Part shown: in pieces, positions 56,379 through 64,000 of the stretch
Numbering within the stretch: position 1 is the first letter of the stretch
How the letters are laid out: each line of letters starts with the position of its first letter
Assembly: GCA_036873135.1 (NCBI GenBank)
Contig: JAPTYO010000015.1
Location: 16,037,683 to 16,101,682 of the forward strand
From: Clarkia xantiana subsp. parviflora
Lineage: Eukaryota; Streptophyta; Magnoliopsida; Myrtales; Onagraceae
Reading direction: 5' to 3'
DNA length: 64,000 nucleotides
The notes under the pieces: model-generated
Seen by the model: the letters and a program-made list of their open reading frames with translations, nothing else
Told to the model about the DNA's origin: nothing
Database searches by the model: none
Position numbers and translations under genes: made by a program

Positions 56379-57198
56379 AGATCGGCGTCTACAATCTCGA
56401 TTGTCGACATTATGTGCCCAAGATGGCAATAAAGCCTAGGTACGTCGAAAACTCGACAGAAGATCGGCGTCTACAATCTCGATTGTCGACATTATATGCC
56501 CAAGATGGCAATAAAGCCTAGGTACGTCGGCAACTCGATAGAAGATCGGCGTCTACAATCTCGATTGTCGACATTATGTGCCCAAGATGGCAATAAAGAC
56601 TAGGTACGTCGTCAACTCGATAGAAGATCGGCGTCTATAATCTCGATTGTCGACGTTATGTGCCCAAGATGGCAATAAAGCCTAGGTACGTCGGCAACTC
56701 GATAGAATATCGGCGTCTACAATCTCGATTGCCGACATTATGTGCCCAAGATGGCAATAAAGCCTAGGTACGTCGGAAACTCGATAGAAGATCGGCGTCT
56801 ACAATCTCGATTGTCGACATTATGTGCCCAAGATGGAAAGAAAGCCTAGGTACGTCGACAACTCGATAGAAGATCGGCGTCTACAATCTCGATTGTCGAC
56901 ATAATGTGCCCAAGATGGAAATAAAGCCTACGTACGTCGGCAACTCGATAGAAGATCGGCGTCCACAATCTCGATTGTCGACATTATGTGCCCAAGATGG
57001 CAATAAAGCCTAGGTACGTCGACAACTCGACAGAAGATCGGCGTCTACAATCTCGATTGTCGACATTATGTGCCCAAGATGGCAATAAAGCCTAGGTATG
57101 TCGACAACTCGACAGAAGATCGGCGTCTACAATCTCGATTGTCGACATTATGTGCCCAAGATGGAAATAAAGCCTAGGTACGCCGACAACTTGATAGA
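56379..57198 (+). repeat. Tat-E 82-bp tandem array, ten copies
   Basis: Units begin AGATCGGCGTCTACAATC at 56,379 and then every 82 bp. They are highly uniform with scattered single-base changes. Each unit holds a small inverted repeat (AATCTCGATTGTCGACATT region). Lies between the sense stop and the 3' end of the antisense gene. Confidence 0.96.
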
Positions 57199-57404
57199 AG
57201 GTCAACATTTACAATCTCAAAAGTCGACTATTCACCTTAAAGGGTAGTGTTTACAATTTTAAATTGATAAACACGACACTGGCAGAATTTAAATGAAGAA
57301 AATAAATCCAGATATTCTGGTAGAACTTTCATTATGGAAGATAGAATTCATTACACAAGGAATTGATCGAAAGAAAGCATCTTAGAAATCTAAAGAGCAA
57401 CTAC
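57199..57404. other. Junction between array and antisense gene
   Basis: AT-rich; probably the 3' untranslated part of the antisense gene. Nothing else seen. Confidence 0.4.
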
Positions 57405-58698
57405 TTATAAAGATTCTTTTCCCTTGGAGAAAGAAACAATAAAGCTATCATCCTCCTCGGTAGGAATCTCTAAATATTGTTGGAGAAGGGGGACTTGAGA
57501 AAAAGGAAAATCAGGTTGAGACGCTCTTACGTTAACCACAATCTTCTTAAGAGATGGGAATAGTAGGTCAGAAGTAGCCACCATAATATCAGCTTGGTAG
57601 GCAAGACTTGCTTTGTAATCATTAACAGCTCTAGCTGCTGAGCCTCTCAAGCTGGACATCTCGTTCTGCAGCACGTCGACTTTCTCGCGAAGAATGATGT
57701 TTTCTACTTTAAAAGCCTCTCTTTCCTTGTCTTTCTTCCCCAACAGATTACGCCATTCTTTGACTAACAATGGGAACTTTTTGAAGATTCCTCGCTTTTA
57801 TGAAGCTTTCGTTCAAAATCAGTAGACATTTCAGCAGCATGTTTGAGATCTTCCCTCAACTTGGCATACTCCTCTCTAAGGATCCGAACCTCTTATATAT
57901 CTTATGTAGGCGCTAAGTCCCTAAGTTTCGCTCTAGTCGATTGTAACTCCTTAAGAAGATTGATCATCATACGAGAATATTGGAGGGAATCCTTGGAAGC
58001 AATGCTTGGGGGCAATGCTCACTTCAGCTTGTTTTAAAAGGAAAAGGCGAGTAGCCTCCTCTACTTCGTCCACACCTGTCCCTAGACGCCGACAATCCTT
58101 GGGGAGAATCGAAGCATTTAATAAATGAAGAGCCAGATTGGGGTTAACAATAGAATGTCCCTCTTTAAGAGGGTACCCTTGCAAAAAGTTTATAGTATCC
58201 CAATCTTTGGAATAGTCGACAGAAGAATTTAACAACATATCCCAGTCGAAAGAAGGACCCTCATAATCCGGAAAACCACTGGCAGAAGTCTCAGCACGAG
58301 TAGGTGATGCTTGAGTCGATGAAGAAGAAGATGAATGTCCACATCGCCTTCTCTTTAGCCAAGAGCTAGAACAATGGGTATTCCTATCTCGAATGGAATA
58401 ATGCGTAGTATTCTTCGTCTCACCATTGTCCTTGGAGGATCTCACAAGCGACTTCTTAGCGGAAGGGATAGCCTCGACATCAATAGGAGTATCGATAGAC
58501 GCCCCACTATTAGCTTCTTTCGACTTGGGGGCAGAAGAAGCTTCTACCATTGCTTGACGATGAGTCCGAAGGATCATCTTGATAAAATCTAAGAGGAAAA
58601 AGAACATCGATCATCTAAAGGCTATTAAAAGGCAGGAAGTAGCGGTCCTAAAAAGAAAGAAGTAATCTCGGAATACCTGAAGAAGGACTGTCCGCCAT
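57405..58698 (-). pseudogene. Tat-E antisense gene (two-exon start, coiled coil, decayed)
   Basis: On the strand opposite gag. Exon 1 is 58,698-58,677 (MADSPSS plus one base), the intron 58,676-58,589 (88 bp, GTATTC...CTCTTAG, phase 1), and exon 2 continues DFIKMILRTHRQAMVEASSA. It has a Ser-rich basic middle with RRRCGHSSSSSSTQ, an acidic FDWDMLLNSSVDYSKDW segment and LLNASILPKDCRRLG. The frame breaks near 57,960, has stops near 57,895 and shifts near 57,775. The C-terminus is a coiled coil followed by ASQPDFPFSQVPLLQQY, which resembles the ends of the Tat-B, C and D genes. Function unknown. A TATA box is 97 bp upstream. Confidence 0.68.
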
Positions 58699-58794
58699 AA
58701 ATATTTTTTTCCACTAAGGAATGGCTCACTCTTGAAGGATCAAATCAGATTGTGAAAACAAGAGCAAAGGTGAAAAGTGAAAGTGAAACAGTAA

Positions 58795-58802
58795 TATTTA
58801 TA
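58795..58802 (-). promoter_or_regulatory. TATA box of the Tat-E antisense gene
   Basis: Minus-strand TAGTATAAATATTAC, 97 bp before the ATG; distance matches Tat-A (105 bp). Confidence 0.6.
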
Positions 58803-59124
58803 CTAAAGTTTTCGCCGCTTGGATAACTTCTCCAGGAAGCCTTCCCTAGGTCATCACCCATTGGTGCAATTACTGACGACATGACTGTTGTCTAGAGAAC
58901 TGTTGCGAATTTAATGAGACGAATCTTGAGCTTCTCCAAAATCACCCAACGGTCAAAAATTCATTAGCCAAGGGCCACGTCTCGACTAAAGACACATTTC
59001 TCAACCTCAAAAATTAGAAGTTCGTAAACTGATGGCCAAATTGGATACAGACTCTCGCCAATAGATCCTGGAGGTTATACTCGACTCAAGACCTCCTCTT
59101 CACAAATGAAGTTGACGACTTAAG
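58803..59124 (-). promoter_or_regulatory. Upstream region of the Tat-E antisense gene
   Basis: 322 bp between the TATA box and the purine tract, no ORF; inferred promoter region from position only. Confidence 0.4.
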
Positions 59125-59137
59125 TCTTTGGGGCAAG
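59125..59137 (+). other. Tat-E polypurine tract
   Basis: GTCTTTGGGGCAAG-type sequence abutting the 3' LTR; interrupted by T, but like the tracts of Tat-A and Tat-B (GGGGGCAA). Confidence 0.75.
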
Positions 59138-59887
59138 TGTTGATTTACGATTAAAAGGATAGAATAGTATGAAGTCGAATACGTTTAAAGGCGAGACTAA
59201 AGAAAAATAAGTCGTCGACCATTTCTGTTCAGAACGACAAGGCAAAGACAAATGGTCGACGACTATATATGAAGAAGTCGACTTTCGAAGAACGACTAAT
59301 AAAAGAAGGCGACTAAATCACTCAAGGCTCTCCTATTAAGGTACGAGTCGAGTAGATACCCAAAACACCACTGAAGAAACCTTCCTCTTAAGGAAAGGGA
59401 CAGGTGGCGACCTGCTCTAGCTGCCATGAAGAAACCTTCATCTTAAGGAAAGGGACAAGTGGCGACCTGCTCTAGCCGCCATGAAGAAACCTTCCTCTTA
59501 AGGAAAGGGACAGGTGGCGACCTGCTTCAGCTGCCAAAGGAAAACCTTCCTAGCTAAGGGAATATGAGGTGGCGACCTACTTGTCACTTGCTTAAACCGA
59601 CTCTAGACAGAGACCCTCCCAAGAGGGTAGCCGCCATTTAAAGTCGGTAATCTCTCCCTATAAATAGGGGAACATTATATATATTTTACAATCTTGATTC
59701 TCATACTCTTACATAAATCCATTACTGACTTAAGCTTCAGAGTGGAATCAGGGGCCATGCCCACCCATTTTCAGGTCCTCAACTAGCACAAAGCTCCCAA
59801 AGGAAACTAAGTACCCGAGAGGTCGAGAAAGATACATAAAAGAGTTAGCTCCCGATAGTTCAAGGCCACGTCATCTTGATCCCAATA
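59138..59887 (+). repeat. Tat-E 3' LTR
   Basis: 750 bp. Three 55-bp units at 59,373, 59,428 and 59,483. The end is CCCAATA where the 5' LTR has CCCAACA, so the terminal CA has mutated to TA. Confidence 0.93.
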
Positions 59888-59892
59888 GTCGG
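59888..59892. repeat. Target site duplication of Tat-E (right)
   Basis: GTCGG, matching 53,364-53,368. Confidence 0.95.
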
Positions 59893-60720
59893 CGTCACTG
59901 TAACCGGTCAATTCTAACTTCCCGCCCTCATAGCACAGTGCGTACTCGGCAGTACCTTTAAGATAACGAATAATTCGTGTTACAGCCTTTAAATGTTGAT
60001 AGCCAGGATCTGATTGGAAACGTGCTACTAGGCCCACGGCGTAACAAATATCCAGACGGGTGCATTGCATGGCGTACATCAAACTACCGACCATGCTTAA
60101 ATACTCTGCACTCTTCATCTGTTCACGCTCTGCCATGTTCTTGGGGCCGTCACGTTTTGACAGTGCGCACCCAAACACCACCGGTCTATCAACGGGTTTG
60201 GCATCCTGTAATCTGAATATTTTCAACAATTTGTTGATATAAGCTTCTTGAGACAGACACAATTTCCGTGTAGCCCGATCTTTAGCAATTTTAGTACCCA
60301 AGATGTACGTGGCCTCTCCCATGTCTTTCATCTTAAATAAAGATGCCAACCATGACTTTGACTTGTTCATAAAACTCACATCATTTGCGGTAATGAGTAT
60401 GTCGTCCGCGTATAAGGTTAAGATGACGTACTTAGACCAGGAGGTCTTATAATACACGCACGGATCCTCATGAAGATTCGCGAATTAGTTTCCTACGATT
60501 TCCTCGTGGAATCTGCGGTACCATTGCCGAGACGACTGTTTAAGACCGTAGATGGACCTTTGGAGTTTACAAACTTTACGTTCGTTACCAGGAGTAATGA
60601 AACCCTCTGGTTGCTCCATGTAGATCTCTTCCTCCAGGTTTCCATGGAGGAATGCGGTCTTAACATCCATTTGGTGCAGCTCGAGATCGAGACTTGCGAC
60701 CAGAACCATGATTGGCCCTA
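59893..60720 (-). pseudogene. pol: Cop-4 reverse transcriptase and start of RNase H
   Basis: [42 protein letters not shown] (60,709-60,485), then after a stop at 60,485 HEDPCVYYKTS-like residues, YADDILITAND (active site YADD, not YVDD; 60,400-60,440), KMKDMGEATYILG-type motif, LCLSQEAYINKLL, and the connection to RNase H (RIIRYLKGTAEYALCYEGG, LTGYSDADYWD). The frame continues into Tat-E sequence only by chance. Confidence 0.88.
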
Positions 60721-61560
60721 ACCGTGGTTTTACGTACAGTCAGTGAGTTTGTTTAGTCAAAGCCAACTCCGTGAAATGGGTATATCCTTTCCCATCAAGT
60801 CGGGTTTCGCACCTCCCGACCTTTTCCATCAGTGGTGAGCCTTCTTTCAGGACTCACTGTATCCTTGTGCCCCTGTGGTTAGCAGGTAAATCAACTATAG
60901 ACTATAATGGCTTTTATTTAAGCGATCTCTCTCTTTTATTATTTTCCTCCATTTCTTCACTAGAGGTCTTTCCAATGCTTTCCAACAGTCGTTAGAGCGA
61001 GGTTTTCACCTTGCTTGATGGGTTCGAAGCCTTTGACTTTCGTCTAGGCTTGATTAATCCCATCTAGAGTCTGATCATTTCTCCCACTCAGAATAATGCT
61101 TCTTATCGTAGCATCACTTCTACTGGGAACATTTCTCCCACTCGGAACAACGCTTCTTATCGGAGCATCGTTTCCTTTGGGAACAAGAGCAGTGCTTGAA
61201 CCTTGACCATCAACTTTCCTTTGACAACCTCTTGGTCTCAGGGTTTTACTTCCGAGATGATTCTTTGATCACTAGGATCTGGAACATTGGTCAGATCACT
61301 CCCACTGGAAACAATGGGTATCACTCCCACTGGAAATAATGGGTAGTAAAGGCAGTTGTGGCTTTCCTGGTTCAGCAAATATGACAATCAGGTTCAACTT
61401 GATTCGTCTCTGCGGCAACAGTGATCTCATGTGGTAGGGTTTATTCCTCCCACTGGATTTACTATGAAAATATTTACATTATCATTTACCATGTCATTCA
61501 CTTGAGTTTCCAGTTCAAATCTCTCCCACTCGAATTAAGTGGGATCTGATTGTCAGTGAT
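60721..61560 (-). other. Cop-4 linker before RT (degraded)
   Basis: Reverse counterpart of 49,690-50,430 in Cop-3, with several short repeats of the type TCCCACTGGAA/GGAACA near 61,080-61,345. In Cop-2 the matching region is an open linker; here it has many stops. Confidence 0.65.
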
Positions 61561-62740
61561 GTCCTGCTCCGTTTTGATCATGACTACATAGATTTAAATT
61601 GTCCATGCATTTGGAATGTTCGCCCTCAAGAGATGTAATGTCTTCATGTTCGATCACGACACCATTTTCAAAAGATTTAAACAGGCATTTTCTAAGAGTA
61701 GATATCATGCTCTTGTCCTAAATGCGTATTTAGTGCGCAATTTAATGTCGCAAGATGATATGATTTAACTCATCATCATCTTTTATCTTTTATGGCGGCG
61801 TGTCTTACCGTGTGTTTAACGCATACATGTGAGTCATCTTTTTCATCCCTTAGGGAACACCTGATAGAGTGACTCTAACATTATGTTCTTGAACTGTGCT
61901 TCTTGAAGTGTGTTTTAATTGATTTGAATGCCTAGCATGACTTATCGTTCAAGGCGTTTGGAAGAAAAATCGTTTAACCGACTCCATCCTTCTTCGTTTG
62001 CAAACTTATCGCAGAGATTTTGTCCCATCTCTGAACTGAGCATCTTGGGTTTTCACCCTATGCGTCAGCTGATACTTTTTATAAGGTCGTGGTAGTTTCG
62101 AAGCCTACTTCGTACCGATGTAAATGTTATCAGTAAGTTGTTTCCGAAGGAATGCAAACGAAAATTCAGCACCTAATCATTCAAACACTATTATTAAATT
62201 AATATATTGAAACGATGTGTTTTGTCTTTCGAGGTCCACTTGTATTCCGTCTTTCGAGGTCCACTTGCGCTAGGCGCATTTTACCGAAGTTTTAACCCTT
62301 GGTTAAGTCGTTTTATTTCTGAATTTTATTTAATCCAATCGGTTTCGCACATGATTATCATTACAAATTATTTCATTCAAATGGAGTATTTAATAGTAAA
62401 ATGAGATTTATAAGAAATATATATAAGCAATGCATCAAACAGCAATCAAAGGGATCGAATAGCTTGAGAAATGGGTAATCGATACTTTGTCAAGCATTTG
62501 TCACATGCTCAAAATGAAGTGTTTCCTTTATTTCAAGGAACATTATTATCATTCAGTATCTTAAACTGAAAATTAAGAAGATGTTCATTCAGCAAATAAA
62601 GATAAGTTTTTCATTCAATCTTTATGTTTCCGGGGCAAGCTCCTCAGGTTTGTACTTGTTCTCCCTCTCGTTTCTATAATCCAAATGGGTAAATCTGAAT
62701 TACTTTCGAGTGAGAAGAGTCCTTGAAGAACTTATGAGGT
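61561..62740 (-). other. Noncoding block replacing protease-integrase in Cop-4
   Basis: Homologous, inverted, to 48,518-49,690 of Cop-3. No ORF. A short duplication TTTCGAGGTCCACTTG occurs at 62,228 and 62,253. Confidence 0.65.
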
Positions 62741-62745
62741 TATCA

Positions 62746-63617
62746 TTATTCTTCAGCTCGTACCTTTGGAGGATTGGTACAGGCCATAGCAAGGTGTCCT
62801 TTCACGCCACACCTGAAACACTTTCGAGTTTCCTATCTACGTGTCTGTTTTGCTTGCCTTTTTTTGCCATCGAATTTCTTTCTCTTGAACTTCTTCGGAG
62901 GTTTTGGAGCTAAAGGCTTATCAGCTTTAAACTGAAGGCCCTTACCTTTTCTCTTGCGCTTACCCTTTTGCTCAGCTGGATGCGAGGATGCAATATGCAT
63001 TTCCGCTCTCGGCTTTTCAGCCTTAAGACGATCCTCTTCCTGCTCGAGATGGACTCGCACTTTCTCGAGGTCATCGAGTTGAGTGGCATGGGTAAGGTGC
63101 ATTTTCATGCTATTCCAAGATTCAGGCAAGGAACGGATAACGCAATGGACCTTTTGTTCGTCGGTCAGGATTTCTCCTGCCTCTTTGAGTTCAGCAAGCA
63201 TGTTAGACATGTGTCTAATATTCTCCTTCATTGTGTGCTTGGGATTCATCTTGTACGAGTCTAAAGCGATGTTTAATGACCGCTTCTAGGCTGTGGTGTA
63301 AACACCAAACCCTGCCTTAAGACCGTCCCAAAGATCCTTGGCAGACTCATAGTGATCATATCCATAGAGGATGTCATTCTCAAGCAGCGACAACAAGGCG
63401 GAACGAAATTCCTGGTCCTTTGCATCCCATTCATCATGGAATTTCTTCAGTTCCGCCGTGAGGTCTCCTCTGACCTGTCTTGTTTTGAAGTCAAATGCTT
63501 CAAACCTCTCATTTTAGTAATTACCATCCTCGCGCGCTTTTTCCAGATATTACAATTGTTGCTGTTCAATCTCACTCCCTTATTCATTTGGGAGATAACA
63601 TTGCTGATTGCAGCCAT
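62746..63617 (-). pseudogene. gag: Cop-4 gag
   Basis: ATG 63,617 (MAAISNVISQMNKGVRL). The frame breaks near 63,450 and there is a stop near 63,288. The C-terminal half is intact in 63,249-62,833 (ELKEAGEILTDEQKVHCVIR, LEKVRVHLEQEEDRLKAEKP) with a Lys-rich tail. Zinc knuckle CFRCGVKGHLAMAC near 62,780-62,825, one stop before it, and a terminal TAA at 62,746. Confidence 0.87.
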
Positions 63618-64000
63618 TGATACTAACACATTGATAATCACGCATAATCAGGGAGACAATAACATTTTGAGAATGAATTGCATAAATCAAATATCTATTA
63701 AGATGGAATCCGACAAATAATGATTCCTCAGTCATCTAAACCAACCGATCACCAGTAAACCAATGGAAGATGGCTATGAAAGAGTTCACATTATCATCAT
63801 CTTCCATTCAATATATCAGTCTTTTAAAACGGTTTTAATCGCAAATTACCGGAACGGGAATTTTAAAATAAGCATACCCGATCTTGACTTTCCCAAGGCC
63901 CTTTTTATTTTGGAAAAATATTCCGATGAATTTACGCATGCATACATAATTCTGCTATCCATGTAAAATATCATATGCCAGTAATATTCATCACATAAAC
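63618..64000 (-). other. Cop-4 leader
   Basis: Reverse counterpart of 47,280-47,646 in Cop-3. The primer site and 5' LTR lie beyond the window. Confidence 0.75.

Larger units (their letters stand above)
53369..59887 (+). mobile_element. Tat-E: non-autonomous Ty3/gypsy element, gag-protease only
   Basis: LTRs 715 bp (53,369-54,083) and 750 bp (59,138-59,887), GTCGG duplication, primer site, purine tract. Sense strand: gag and protease, stopping at 56,231. Then a ten-copy 82-bp array and an antisense gene. No RT, RNase H or integrase. LTRs differ by about 5-6% over the first 250 bp and by one internal 55-bp unit, so it is older than Tat-A and Tat-B. Confidence 0.95.
51188..64000 (-). mobile_element. 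Cop-4: non-autonomous Ty1/copia element, interrupted by Tat-E
   Basis: 3' LTR at left (51,188-51,786), 3' untranslated region, RNase H, then Tat-E, then the rest of RNase H, RT, linker, noncoding block, gag and leader; the 5' LTR is off-window. Orientation opposite to Cop-3, which it interrupts. Left flank CTTCA may be its target duplication. Confidence 0.85.

Noticed and set aside
56379..57198. CRISPR-like regular array
   Set aside because: Units abut each other with no unique spacers, and the sequence is a plant retrotransposon 3' region.

Overview
The window is plant nuclear DNA made almost entirely of LTR retrotransposons. I found no convincing host gene. The evidence for a flowering-plant genome rich in repeats is: Ty3/gypsy elements of the Tat type (a second, archaeal-like RNase H, extra genes on the antisense strand, tandem arrays in the 3' untranslated region), Ty1/copia elements with an initiator-Met-tRNA primer site, and plant-sized introns of 72-99 bp. 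The species cannot be read from this sequence. Element names below (Tat-A to Tat-E, Cop-1 to Cop-4) are mine.

Layout, 1-37,494: four gypsy elements, all with gag/pol on the minus strand, nested like dolls. Tat-A (8,195-17,875) sits inside Tat-B (5,484-25,493). Tat-B sits inside Tat-C (off-window to 29,454), and Tat-C sits inside Tat-D (29,455-37,494, its left part off-window). The A and B insertions are proven by 5-bp target duplications and by host reading frames that resume on the far side. LTR pairs agree with the order: A has about 0.4% substitutions and B about 1.5%.

Layout, 37,589-64,000: copia elements of one family. Cop-1 (minus) is interrupted by Cop-2 (minus). Cop-3 (plus) follows Cop-2. 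Cop-4 (minus, right end off-window) interrupts Cop-3 and makes a large inverted repeat with it. Cop-4 is itself interrupted at its RNase H by Tat-E (53,369-59,887, plus strand), a non-autonomous gypsy element with gag-protease only.

How the parts relate: all five Tat elements carry a second gene on the strand opposite gag/pol. In Tat-A it is a small intact gene with its own TATA box and one intron. In Tat-E the same promoter/short-exon/intron design precedes a longer decayed frame. In Tat-B, C and D it is a multi-intron gene (a gypsy-type-transposon-like domain, a Ser/Thr-rich part, then a coiled coil) with intron positions shared between copies. The tandem arrays of A, B and E lie where the sense and antisense genes converge.

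No Tat copy is complete. A has a frameshift, a late stop and a trimmed RNase H. B has lost gag and the integrase core. C, D and E have gag-protease but no reverse transcriptase, and C and D carry a second gag-like domain where polymerase would be. B, C and D are close relatives, so B (pol without gag) and C/D (gag without pol) are complementary. All percentages and alignments here were made by eye.
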